Source of the DNA: Pseudomonas sp. RIT-PI-S
Lineage (GTDB): Bacteria > Pseudomonadota > Gammaproteobacteria > Pseudomonadales > Pseudomonadaceae
DNA length: 64,000 nt
Reading direction: 5' to 3'
NCBI RefSeq assembly: GCF_025642975.1
Contig: NZ_JANZKJ010000002.1
Location: forward strand, 186,001 to 250,000
In this document: positions 21,186 to 29,585 of the stretch, one piece after another
How the letters are laid out: each line of letters starts with the position of its first letter
Position numbering within the stretch: the first letter of the stretch is position 1
Made by a program: the position numbers and the translations under genes
Notes under the pieces: generated by a model
Told to the model about the DNA's origin: nothing
The model's input: only the letters and a program-made list of their open reading frames with translations
The model's database searches: none

Positions 21186-24100
21186 CTAAAGCGCTTTTAA
21201 CGCCCGGTTGATCATCGGCCCCACCCGCGCAAGCAGGGTGGGCGAGATGATGTCCACGTGCGCGCAGTCTAGCCGCTGCACTTCCAGCGCCTGCACGAAG
21301 CGGCCCCAGGTCTGGGTGACGTCCATGCCCGCGGGCAGGGTTTTCTCTGCCACGAACAAGGTCGCCGTGCCTTCGAAACGGGCGCTGCGCGCGGTGGCCA
21401 GCAGGCGCACGGCGTCAGCGTAGTTGGCTTCGATCTGGTCGAACAGCTGGCTGCCACCTTCACCGCCAACTGCCCCAAGCACACCACGTTGCGCGGCGAG
21501 GAACTGCTCGCGCTCGCGGTTCACCTCGGCGAGCACTTCAGGGTTGAGCTGGTTCTTACCCGCGCGCTCGTCCCAATTCTGGGTTTCCGGCGGGTAGGTA
21601 TCGAGCAGCCCGAGGAAAGCCACCTCCTCGCCTTCGGCGCGCAGGCGCGCGGCAATGCCGTGGGCCAGGGTGCCGCCCAGGGAATAACCCAGGAAATGAT
21701 ACGGCCCGTGCGGCTGCACCTGACGCACCCGCTGCAAGTGCGCGTCGCACACTTCGGCCAGGTGCTGGCATTGCTCGAGCGGCCCGCCCCCGCGCGGCGA
21801 TTGAATCCCCATCAAGGACCAGTGCGGGTCGATATAGCGTTGCAGCACGCTGAACTGCCAGGCAAAGCCGGAGGCCGGGTGGAAACAGAACAGCACCGGG
21901 CCGTTGCCCTGGCGCAGCGGCAGCAGGCTTTCGGTTCCCGCGGCCTGTGCTTCGGCTTCGCTATGCTGGGCGCCGAGCAGGCTGGCCAGCCGCGCCACGG
22001 ACGAGGCGATCATCACCTGGCCCACGGACACCGGCCGCTGCAACTGGCGGCGCAGCGTGGCGGCAAGGGTCATGGCTAGCAACGAGTGGCCCCCCAGGGC
22101 GAAGAAGTCATCGTCGGCGCTGACCTGCTCGCGTTCCAGGATGTGCGCGAAAGCTTCGGCGATCTGCTGCTCGAGCCCGGGTGACGGCGCCCTGCCCTGG
22201 GCCCGGCCCTGCACGCTGGGGAGTGGCAGGGCCTTGCGGTCGAGCTTGCCAGTAGCCCCTAGAGGGAACGCTTCCATTTGCACCAGCGCCACCGGCACCA
22301 TGTGCGCCGGCAGGCGGTCGCCCAGGGTGGCGCGCAGGGCCGGCAAATCCAACTCGGCGCCCGGTTGAGGAGTCAGGTAACCCACGAGCTGGCGCGCATC
22401 ACCGCCGTCGCCATTACCGGCTTCGCCCAATACCCGAGCGTGGGTGACGGCCTGGGCCACACCCGGCAGCGCCAGCAAGGCATGATCGATCTCGCTGAGC
22501 TCGATACGCTGGCCGCGGATCTTCAATTGGTCGTCGCTGCGGCCCAGGTACTCCACAGCACCGTCGGCCAGCCAGCGAGCAACGTCGCCGGTGCGGTACA
22601 TGCGCTGGCCGTCGCCGTAGGGGTCCGCAACGAACCGGCTGGCAGTCAGCTCGGCGCGGCCAAGGTAGCCGTGGGCCAGCTGCACGCCGGTGAGATACAG
22701 GTCCCCGGCCACGCCTGGCGGCACCTGGCGCAGGCGCCGGTCGAGGATGCGCAGGCCGGTGTTCCACACTGGATAACCGATGGGCACGCTGGCCCCGCGA
22801 ACCGCAGCCAATGCTTCACCATGAGCCGGATACCAGCTCACATCCACGGCGGCTTCGGTCGGCCCATAGAGGTTATGCAGGGCCACGCCGGTGCGCCGCT
22901 GCCAGCGCCGGCCGAGGTCCGCCGGCAAGGCCTCGCCACTGCAGAACACCTGCCGCAACGGCTCGCACCGGGCTACGGCGGCAGGGTCTTCCAGGCTGCC
23001 AACGAAGGCCGCGAGCATCGATGGCACGAAGTGCATGGTGGTCACCCGCTGCTGCTCGATCTCCGCCTGCAAGGCTTCCGGATCGCGGTGCGCCTCGGGC
23101 GGCGCCATATGCAGGCGCGCGCCGACCATCAGCGGCCAGAAGAACTCCCATACCGAGACATCGAAGCTGCTGGGGGTTTTCTGCAGCACCACGTCGGCAA
23201 GGCCGATTGGGTAGTGGTGCTGCATCCACAGGAGCCGGTTGACGATGGCCCGATGGCCCACCACCACGCCTTTGGGCCGGCCCGTGGAGCCGGAGGTGTA
23301 GATGATATAGGCGGCGCTATCCGGCCGCGGGCCGCTGAACGCCCGTGGCAAGGTTGGGTCCGGTTGCAACAGGCTTTCGTAACGCAGGGTCGGGCAGGTA
23401 CAGGCACCGCCCAGGCGCGCTGCCTGGTCGGTAGAGGTCAACAACAGCCGCGGCTGGGCGTCTTCAAGCATGAACGCCAGGCGCTCGTCCGGGTAGCCGC
23501 TGTCCAGCGGCAGGTAGGCGGCCCCGGTCTCGATGATGGCCAACAGCGCCAGCGAGAGAAACACGGACCTGGGCAAGGCCACGGCGACCGAATCCCCTGG
23601 CCGCACGCCTTGCTGCACCAGCTGCTGCGCCAGTGCCGTGACCTGTTCGCGCACTTGGCGGTAGTCCAGCTGGTGCTGCGCGTCGGACAACGCCGGCGCC
23701 CCCGGCGTCAGCTCGGCCTGGCGGCGCAGCAGGCTGACCAAGGTGTCGTCGGCCAAGGCCCGGGCGGTGTCGTTGACCTTCGCCAGCAGCGCGTGATCGG
23801 CGGCGTCGAGCACATCCACCGCATCGCAGGTTCGCTGCGGATCGGCGGCGAACTGCCGCGCCAACAGCCCGAAGCGCTGCACGTGCCGGCCCAGCTCTGC
23901 GGCGTCGTAGCGCTCGGCATTGGCCAGCACTTCAACCGTGAGCTGTTGCGCTTGGTCGAGGTACAGGGTGATTTCCAGGTCCCGCACCGGGCCCGCGGCC
24001 AAGGCATGGGTAGTGCCGGCCACGCCGTTGAAGTCCAGGGCGAAGTCGAACAGCTTCAGGTTGATCACCGCGCCGCACAGGGGTTCAGCATCGCCCACCC

Positions 24101-25142
24101 GGCCAAGGTCACGCTGGATCTGCTCGGCCTCGTAACGCTGCCGTCGACGCAGGAGCTTCGTTTCCCGGGCGACCGCCTTGGCGACGTCGAACAGGGTGTG
24201 CCCGGCACTTACGCACATTTGCATGGGCAGCACATTGATCACCGCGCCAGCGCTGCCGGCCGCCGCCGAACCCATCCGCCGCATGAAGATGAACCCGGCG
24301 GTGAACGCCTCCTGATTGCCCAACCGTGACAGCCACAGCGCGACCAGCGCCACGGCGATGTCCGCGGCGCCCAACCGGGCAGCTTCACCGGCGGCGAGCA
24401 GTGGGCGCAACAGCGCTGGCTCGATCACGCAGCGCTCGCGCAGCAGTTGGGTGCTAGGCACCTGCCCGCTCAAGGGCGCGGCAGACAGCGTTGCTGGCGG
24501 TGGCAACTGCCGGGCCTTTTCCAGCCAGAACTCGCAGTCCTGCTGGCAGGTAGGCGAGCCTTGGTAGGCCTGGTATTCCCCGACCACTTGCGCGAAGGGC
24601 GCCCACGGCGACGGGCCGGGGGCTTCACCACGCATCGCCGCGGTGTAGCGCTGGGCGATGCGCCGGGTCAGCGCGGCGAAGCTGTAGCCGTCTAGCACCA
24701 GGTGGTGATAACGCTGGTACCACAGCCACTGCTGTTCGCCGGTGCGCAGCAGCACGTTGGCCCATTGCAAGCCTTTGGCCTGAGCGCGCAGGTCCTGCCC
24801 GAGGTCCGCCTGCATCCATGCCAGAGCGGCGGCGTGGGGGGCCGCCTCACCACGCAGGTCCAGGCTGAACGCGGCGGGCAATATTGCCTGCGGATCGAAG
24901 CGCTGACTGGGCACGCCGTCGCGCTCGCTGAACACCATGCGCAGGGTGTCGACCTCGGCCACACCGGCGTCGATGGCCTGCAGCAGAACGGCGGCATTCA
25001 GCTCACCGTCCAGCGCTACGTAGTGCGCCACCGCGTAGGCGTTGTGGTGCGGGGACAATTGGTCGGCCACCCAGATACCCGGCTGCGCGGCCACCAAAGG
25101 CATGTCCTGGAGAAGCGGGGTTTGCAAGGTGCTGTCACTCAT
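21186..25142 (-). CDS. entF: Enterobactin synthase component F (EntF, C-A-T-TE NRPS)
   Basis: A 1318-residue non-ribosomal peptide synthetase (1293 in E. coli). Domains: condensation (about 1-430, HHLVLDG at 146-152), adenylation (about 460-960, TSGSTGRPKG near 615), thiolation (GGHS, Ser near 1018) and thioesterase (GYSLGG near 1150). The adenylation pocket, read by eye from DVSVWEFFW, TMHF, VFCSGEAL and YGPTEAAVDV, fits the serine code of EntF. A cyclising thioesterase implies tri-lactone DHB-Ser, that is enterobactin or a close relative. The ATG at 25142 shares one base with the mbtH stop (TGATG). Confidence 0.95.
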   Translation of the reverse strand: MSDSTLQTPLLQDMPLVAAQPGIWVADQLSPHHNAYAVAHYVALDGELNAAVLLQAIDAGVAEVDTLRMVFSERDGVPSQRFDPQAILPAAFSLDLRGEAAPHAAALAWMQADLGQDLRAQAKGLQWANVLLRTGEQQWLWYQRYHHLVLDGYSFAALTRRIAQRYTAAMRGEAPGPSPWAPFAQVVGEYQAYQGSPTCQQDCEFWLEKARQLPPPATLSAAPLSGQVPSTQLLRERCVIEPALLRPLLAAGEAARLGAADIAVALVALWLSRLGNQEAFTAGFIFMRRMGSAAAGSAGAVINVLPMQMCVSAGHTLFDVAKAVARETKLLRRRQRYEAEQIQRDLGRVGDAEPLCGAVINLKLFDFALDFNGVAGTTHALAAGPVRDLEITLYLDQAQQLTVEVLANAERYDAAELGRHVQRFGLLARQFAADPQRTCDAVDVLDAADHALLAKVNDTARALADDTLVSLLRRQAELTPGAPALSDAQHQLDYRQVREQVTALAQQLVQQGVRPGDSVAVALPRSVFLSLALLAIIETGAAYLPLDSGYPDERLAFMLEDAQPRLLLTSTDQAARLGGACTCPTLRYESLLQPDPTLPRAFSGPRPDSAAYIIYTSGSTGRPKGVVVGHRAIVNRLLWMQHHYPIGLADVVLQKTPSSFDVSVWEFFWPLMVGARLHMAPPEAHRDPEALQAEIEQQRVTTMHFVPSMLAAFVGSLEDPAAVARCEPLRQVFCSGEALPADLGRRWQRRTGVALHNLYGPTEAAVDVSWYPAHGEALAAVRGASVPIGYPVWNTGLRILDRRLRQVPPGVAGDLYLTGVQLAHGYLGRAELTASRFVADPYGDGQRMYRTGDVARWLADGAVEYLGRSDDQLKIRGQRIELSEIDHALLALPGVAQAVTHARVLGEAGNGDGGDARQLVGYLTPQPGAELDLPALRATLGDRLPAHMVPVALVQMEAFPLGATGKLDRKALPLPSVQGRAQGRAPSPGLEQQIAEAFAHILEREQVSADDDFFALGGHSLLAMTLAATLRRQLQRPVSVGQVMIASSVARLASLLGAQHSEAEAQAAGTESLLPLRQGNGPVLFCFHPASGFAWQFSVLQRYIDPHWSLMGIQSPRGGGPLEQCQHLAEVCDAHLQRVRQVQPHGPYHFLGYSLGGTLAHGIAARLRAEGEEVAFLGLLDTYPPETQNWDERAGKNQLNPEVLAEVNREREQFLAAQRGVLGAVGGEGGSQLFDQIEANYADAVRLLATARSARFEGTATLFVAEKTLPAGMDVTQTWGRFVQALEVQRLDCAHVDIISPTLLARVGPMINRALKAL

Positions 25143-25348
25143 CACATGGCCTCTGCGGTGGTTGGCGTTAGGTCCTGCCAGTTCAGCTCTACCCATTCCC
25201 CGCACGCCTCGCGGCTGGCCGGCCCATGCACCAGGCGCCAGCCAGCGGGTATCGGCGCAATGTCCGGCCACAGGCTGTATTGGCCTTGCGCGTTGGCGAG
25301 GACGAAACAGACCTGTTGGGGATCATCGAAGGGGTTGAGCTGCTCCAC
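25142..25348 (-). CDS. MbtH-family NRPS accessory protein (YbdZ-like)
   Basis: A 68-residue MbtH-like protein that activates NRPS adenylation domains, here presumably EntF. It carries the family features NPFDD, the SLWPDIAPIPAGWR segment with conserved Trp residues, and GPASREACGEWVE. The start is GTG at 25348, with AAGGAT eight bases upstream. It lies directly before entF with a one-base overlap, exactly as ybdZ precedes entF in E. coli. Confidence 0.93.
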   Translation of the reverse strand: MEQLNPFDDPQQVCFVLANAQGQYSLWPDIAPIPAGWRLVHGPASREACGEWVELNWQDLTPTTAEAM

Positions 25349-25384
25349 GTGCGTATCCTTTTAAAGTGACGAAACAAAAACCAG

Positions 25385-26626
25385 CTACCGAGGCAGGTCG
25401 GCCCAGAGCGCGGCGAGGCCATCGAGCAAGCCGCCGCGCCAGCACAACGCGTCATGCCCGCCATTGAACCGCCGGTAGGCGTGAGGCCAGCCATGTTTGG
25501 TGAGCACCTGCACCAAGCGCTGGTGAGCGCGATCGATCAACGGCTCGCGACTGCCCGCTTCCAGGTACAGCTTCAGGGCCGTACCTTCACCCAGCCCCTG
25601 CTCGATCTGCTCCACCAGCCAACCGCCGGCGTCTGCCTCGGCGCTGGCGGCACGGCGCGGCCACCAGTAAGACCCCGACTGGCTCAACACACAGCCAAAC
25701 CGCTGCGGCCAATGCAGCCCTGCGTACAGCGCTGACAGCCCGCCGAAGCTTTGCCCAGCGACTACCGTGGTGGCCGCTGCCTCGCTGAACTCGGCCAGAT
25801 CACGCACCAACGGCAGCAGCTCTTCCTGAACCGCGAGCCAGAAATCCGGGTTGCAGGTCAATTCTCGCCCGCGGTGGGCACTGTCGATGTTGTCGATCAG
25901 AACGTAAAGCGCTTCGGGCAACGCACCGGCCGCGGTCAGCTGGGTAAGTGCGGGGCCTACCGGCACCGTTTCGGCCCAGAAGCGGCCGTCGAGGAGGATC
26001 GCCAAGGGGCGGCGAGCCGCATCGCGGGCGCCCGTGCCGCCTACCCATACCCGGCGACGGTTGCCCAGGCGCGGGCTGTCCCATTCAAGGCCATGCAGTT
26101 CGGCAAAGCCGGGCGCGGGCCATGGCTGGCGCTGGTCGAACGGGGCCCAGGCAGGTTGCGCCGGTGCTTCGGGCAGTTGCGCCGTGGACACCTGCACGCC
26201 GCGCTGGCCAACCCAACCGCGGTGGAGGTTGAGCGGATCCTGCCGGGCAAGGGAAAACCGGCTGGCCCACCAGGCCCGCAGCGCCTCACGGCCTTCGGCG
26301 GGAGTGTGTTCGTCGGTACTGGGGATCAGGCTGTAGCTGCCGCGCCAAGTGGCTTGCAATATCACTTGGAACTGCCACACATCGGTGCCCGCCAGCCGCT
26401 CTAGGCTTTGCGGGCCAGTGGCCTGATGGTGATCGGTGACCCCAGTGATGTTGATCCACACCCGCCGCGTGCTGGAGTGCTCGGCGCTGCCTTCGGGGTC
26501 TCGCCAGAGAAACGTGAGCCGGCAACTGTCGTGGCCTGCTGGTTCGATCAGCGGCGTGCCCTGCCGAGCGATGGCTTGCCACCACGGCTCGGTGCCTATG
26601 TTCGCTTGCAGCATTGGGTTTTGCAT
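25385..26626 (-). CDS. fes: Enterobactin/ferric enterobactin esterase Fes
   Basis: A 413-residue cytoplasmic trilactone esterase that breaks ferric enterobactin to release iron. The N-terminal domain (TFLWRDPEGS, WQFQVILQATWRGSYSLIP) is typical of Fes; the C-terminal alpha/beta-hydrolase has GQSFGG near residue 290 and a late GGHDALCWR histidine. No signal peptide is visible, which supports Fes over a periplasmic IroE-type enzyme. It lies 36 bases before mbtH and 59 bases after the receptor gene, so one receptor-fes-mbtH-entF transcript is plausible. Confidence 0.92.
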   Translation of the reverse strand: MQNPMLQANIGTEPWWQAIARQGTPLIEPAGHDSCRLTFLWRDPEGSAEHSSTRRVWINITGVTDHHQATGPQSLERLAGTDVWQFQVILQATWRGSYSLIPSTDEHTPAEGREALRAWWASRFSLARQDPLNLHRGWVGQRGVQVSTAQLPEAPAQPAWAPFDQRQPWPAPGFAELHGLEWDSPRLGNRRRVWVGGTGARDAARRPLAILLDGRFWAETVPVGPALTQLTAAGALPEALYVLIDNIDSAHRGRELTCNPDFWLAVQEELLPLVRDLAEFSEAAATTVVAGQSFGGLSALYAGLHWPQRFGCVLSQSGSYWWPRRAASAEADAGGWLVEQIEQGLGEGTALKLYLEAGSREPLIDRAHQRLVQVLTKHGWPHAYRRFNGGHDALCWRGGLLDGLAALWADLPR

Positions 26627-26644
26627 CAGCTCGTTCCGGCTGTA

Positions 26645-26674
26645 GCCAACGCCGGCAACCGTGCCGGCATTGGC
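26645..26674 (-). promoter_or_regulatory. Strong hairpin between receptor gene and fes
   Basis: A 13-base inverted repeat with one mismatch and a four-base loop: the arms are GCCAACGCCGGCA and TGCCGGCATTGGC. No U-tract follows on the minus strand, so it is more likely a partial attenuator or mRNA-stabilising hairpin that lets the receptor be made in excess over fes-mbtH-entF. Confidence 0.5.
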
Positions 26675-26685
26675 CCATTGGGCGG

Positions 26686-28866
26686 TCAGAAGTCGTAGCG
26701 CGCGCCGACGGTCAGGCTACGTGACGGGCCGTAGAAGTTGAACGTGGACACCGAACCCACCCGCGAGTAGTAGTCGCGGTCGAAGAGGTTGTTCACGTCC
26801 AGGGTCGCGGTCAGCTTCTTGGTCACCGGGTAGGCCAGCTTGGCATCCACGGTGGCATAGCCCGGCGCGCTGACGCGAATGTTGTTGCTTTCGCTATAGA
26901 AGTCGCTCATCCCGGTAATCCCTCCGCCCACGCTCAGGCCAGACAGCAGGCCGGCATCGAGGGTGTACTTGCTCCACAGCGACGCCTGGTGGCGCGGCAT
27001 GGTCATGAAGGTGGTGTTAGGCGCGCCTTCGAGGGTTTCGGTCTTCATGTAGGTATAGCCGGCGATCACGTCCCAGTTAGGCGTGAGGTTACCGCTCACC
27101 TCGAACTCAGCGCCGCGAATCCGCGACTTGCCGGCAGCCACATAGTAAGTGGTGATGGCGTTGCCGTTGGCGTCGACCGGGTTGACCGCGCGGTTCTTGT
27201 CGTTGAGCTGGAAGGCCGACACCCGGGCGTTCAGGCTGCCGTCCAAATAGCTGCCCTTGATGCCCACCTCATACTGCTCACCCTCGTGCGGCTTGAGCAG
27301 CTGCTTGTTCTGGTCCACCTGGGACTGCGGCTTGAACACCTGCGAATAGCTGGCGTACAGCGAGTGGTGGTCGTCCAGGTCGAACACCAGGCCGCCATAA
27401 GGGGTCACGTGGCCGTTGACATCGCGGTCGCTGCCGGTTTTCACATCGGTGGCCAGAGTGGTGGTGTAGCCCTCGCCCTGGTAGCTGCTCAGGCGCGCGC
27501 CGCCGATCAGTGCCAGGCGGGCGATGGGGCGGAAGGTGAGCTTCGAATACAGGCCCAGCTCCTGTTCGTCGGTATCCACCTGGGTGGTGTAGAACTTGGC
27601 TGGCTTGGCGATATCGGTCGGGTCGTAGGTATTGACGTTGATCGTCCCCAGGACCTTGCTGCCGTCTTTGTAGGTGGTGTTGTAGTGCTTGTAGTCAGTG
27701 CCGACTACAAACTCACTTACCTGCCCCAGCGCCGCGAAGGGCTGGCTGTAGCTGGCGTCCATGGAGAACGTATCTTGCTCGAAGTCCCGGCCGGTCGCGC
27801 GCAGGCTGGTGGCGCCATTGGCGGCGACGGCACCACCGGTGAAGGCGTACATGTATTCGGTGTCGCGCTGCGAACCGCGCAGGGCAACCCGGCCGTAACC
27901 GCCGTTGTCGAACCGGTGGGTCAGTTCGGCCACGAGGTCGGTGGTCTTGCCGTCGAAGTAGTTCCAATCCGCGCCGAAGAACCTCGAATGGCTGAAGTCC
28001 AGCAGGTTGCCCTTGGCGTCGGTAGGGTAGCCGTTGTTCGGGGTGATGTTCTTCACCTCGTGCAGCAGGCCGAAGGACAACTGCGTGCTGTCGTTGAGGT
28101 CCACGTCCAGCGCGCCGTAATAGGTGTTGCTGGTGTTGGCGTTGTAGTCCACTTCGCCATTGGTATCGGCGCGGGAGGCGATGAAGCGGCCGCGCACACG
28201 CCCCGCCTCATCCAGCGGGCCGGAGACGTCCACCTCTTCGTAGTTCTGGTCCCAGGTGCCATACCGGCCGCTTACATGGCCTTCGAATTCGGAGGTGGGG
28301 CGCTTGCGCACCATGTTCACCACGCCGCCCAGTTCGCTGGTGCTGTTGAACAGGCCGGACGGGCCACGCATGACCTCGACCCGGTCGAACGCCACCAGCG
28401 ACGGCACGGTGCCGAAGATGCTGGTCATCGGCGCGGGCAAGCCGTCGATGTTGAACTCGTCGTATTCGTAGCCGCGAGCGTAGATGGACGACCGGCCGCT
28501 ATCGTTGGTGAGCGTACGCAAACCGGCGGTGTACTTGGCCAGGTCATCGAGGTGCACGAACTGGCGGTCCTGGATGTACTCGTTGGTATAGCTGGTGGTG
28601 GACTGGGGAATGTCACGCAGGGCGGCGGGCGTTTTCGAACCCACGGTGGCGGACTCAACGGTGTAGCCGCCGGTTTTTTCCGAGGGGGGCATGTCGTACA
28701 GGCGGTTACCCTCGACGGTGAGGGTGTCCAATTCGACGGCAGGCTCCTGCAGGGTGACCGTCTCGGCCAGCGCGGTCAGCGGAAACGGTACCAGCAAGCT
28801 GGCCAACAGCAGGCGCTGCGGGCCATTGCCCGTGAATAGATGCGTGATTCCCCGGTGAGCGTTCAT
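26686..28866 (-). CDS. TonB-dependent siderophore receptor (not FepA-type)
   Basis: A 726-residue outer-membrane receptor: signal peptide ending LTALA, a TonB-box-like DTLTV, a plug domain (about 75-180; IPQSTTSYTNEYIQDR, IYARGYEYDEFNIDGLP, VEVMRGPSGLFNSTSELGGVVN) and a beta-barrel ending GARYDF with terminal Phe. These plug motifs are those of the FhuE/FpvA-like siderophore receptor family; the FepA-type plug sequence and length are not present. No N-terminal signalling (STN) domain is visible. By position it is the likely ferric-enterobactin receptor, but this is inference; it could take a different siderophore. Confidence 0.88.
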   Translation of the reverse strand: MNAHRGITHLFTGNGPQRLLLASLLVPFPLTALAETVTLQEPAVELDTLTVEGNRLYDMPPSEKTGGYTVESATVGSKTPAALRDIPQSTTSYTNEYIQDRQFVHLDDLAKYTAGLRTLTNDSGRSSIYARGYEYDEFNIDGLPAPMTSIFGTVPSLVAFDRVEVMRGPSGLFNSTSELGGVVNMVRKRPTSEFEGHVSGRYGTWDQNYEEVDVSGPLDEAGRVRGRFIASRADTNGEVDYNANTSNTYYGALDVDLNDSTQLSFGLLHEVKNITPNNGYPTDAKGNLLDFSHSRFFGADWNYFDGKTTDLVAELTHRFDNGGYGRVALRGSQRDTEYMYAFTGGAVAANGATSLRATGRDFEQDTFSMDASYSQPFAALGQVSEFVVGTDYKHYNTTYKDGSKVLGTINVNTYDPTDIAKPAKFYTTQVDTDEQELGLYSKLTFRPIARLALIGGARLSSYQGEGYTTTLATDVKTGSDRDVNGHVTPYGGLVFDLDDHHSLYASYSQVFKPQSQVDQNKQLLKPHEGEQYEVGIKGSYLDGSLNARVSAFQLNDKNRAVNPVDANGNAITTYYVAAGKSRIRGAEFEVSGNLTPNWDVIAGYTYMKTETLEGAPNTTFMTMPRHQASLWSKYTLDAGLLSGLSVGGGITGMSDFYSESNNIRVSAPGYATVDAKLAYPVTKKLTATLDVNNLFDRDYYSRVGSVSTFNFYGPSRSLTVGARYDF

Positions 28867-29084
28867 CGTTTGTCCTTGTGTTGGGCGTGCGAGCGGTAAA
28901 GCGAGCCGGCTTCGCGGGCCTCAAGCGAAACCCGGAGGCCTTGCCTTGGCGCTGCGGCAGCGTCCAACCCGTCTTGTCAGGCCGGCGAGCAACTAGGTTC
29001 TGGCCCAATGGGCCGCTGCAAAGCGCAGTAGCTTGCATCCGCCCCATTGGCGCACGGAAACCCGCGCGCCAAGGCCGGCCGGGA

Positions 29085-29099
29085 TGGTAATAAATCTCA
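29085..29099. promoter_or_regulatory. Fur box in the receptor / SMR intergenic region
   Basis: On the minus strand the sequence TGAGATTTATTACCA differs from TGAnAATnATTnTCA at two informative positions. It lies about 220 bases before the receptor start and 100 before the SMR gene. It is the best candidate for iron control of the receptor-fes-mbtH-entF genes, implying a long leader. The rest of the 333-base gap (28867-29199) holds GC-rich sequence with no gene that I can see. Confidence 0.6.
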
Positions 29100-29199
29100 A
29101 TAACATCCGCAAACGGATTAGCCTCTATTTGCAGTTTGTTACATTGGCCCGCTCGCCCTGGCCACCTAGAATGATCGGTCTATAAAAAGAGGGATCTCC

Positions 29200-29532
29200 A
29201 TGACTGCCTATTACTACCTGGCTATCGCCATCTGCGCCGAAGTCATAGCCACTGTTTCGATGAAAGCCGTGAAGGGCTTGAGCACGCCCCTGCCCCTGGC
29301 CTTGGTCGTGCTGGGTTACGGCACGGCGTTCTTTATGCTCACCCTGGTGGTGAAAACCATCCCGGTTGGCGTGGCGTATGCGGTGTGGGCAGGGATGGGG
29401 ATCGTGATGGTCAGCATCGCTGCACTGTTCATTTATGGTCAGCGGCTGGACCTGCCTGCCATGGCCGGCATGGGGCTGATCGTGGCAGGCGTGGTGGTGA
29501 TTCAGCTCTTCTCGCGCACCGCAGGGCACTAG
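29200..29532 (+). CDS. Small multidrug resistance (SMR/EmrE-type) transporter
   Basis: A 110-residue protein with four hydrophobic helices. The essential membrane Glu14 (CAEVIAT) and Trp63 (AYAVWAG) match EmrE numbering. Such proteins form antiparallel dimers that exchange protons for quaternary cations. An SMR gene at this place is conserved in Pseudomonas (next to the FAD and aldo/keto reductase genes), so it belongs to the backbone and not to the siderophore island. Confidence 0.93.
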   Translation: MTAYYYLAIAICAEVIATVSMKAVKGLSTPLPLALVVLGYGTAFFMLTLVVKTIPVGVAYAVWAGMGIVMVSIAALFIYGQRLDLPAMAGMGLIVAGVVVIQLFSRTAGH

Positions 29533-29585
29533 GTAGCACTGCGTACGGGTATACTGCCGGCCTGTCTGGCGCACCGAGGTACCCC

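Noticed and set aside
22278..24329. A 683-codon frame opposite entF
   Set aside because: Antisense to intact NRPS domains; no domain or start signal.
26989..28839. A long plus-strand frame opposite the TonB receptor
   Set aside because: Antisense shadow of a clear receptor gene; composition is Val/Gly/Ala-rich without motifs.
28867..29199. Possible small gene in the receptor/SMR gap
   Set aside because: No frame with a convincing start, ribosome-binding site or conserved sequence; the GC-rich stretch looks non-coding apart from the Fur-like site.
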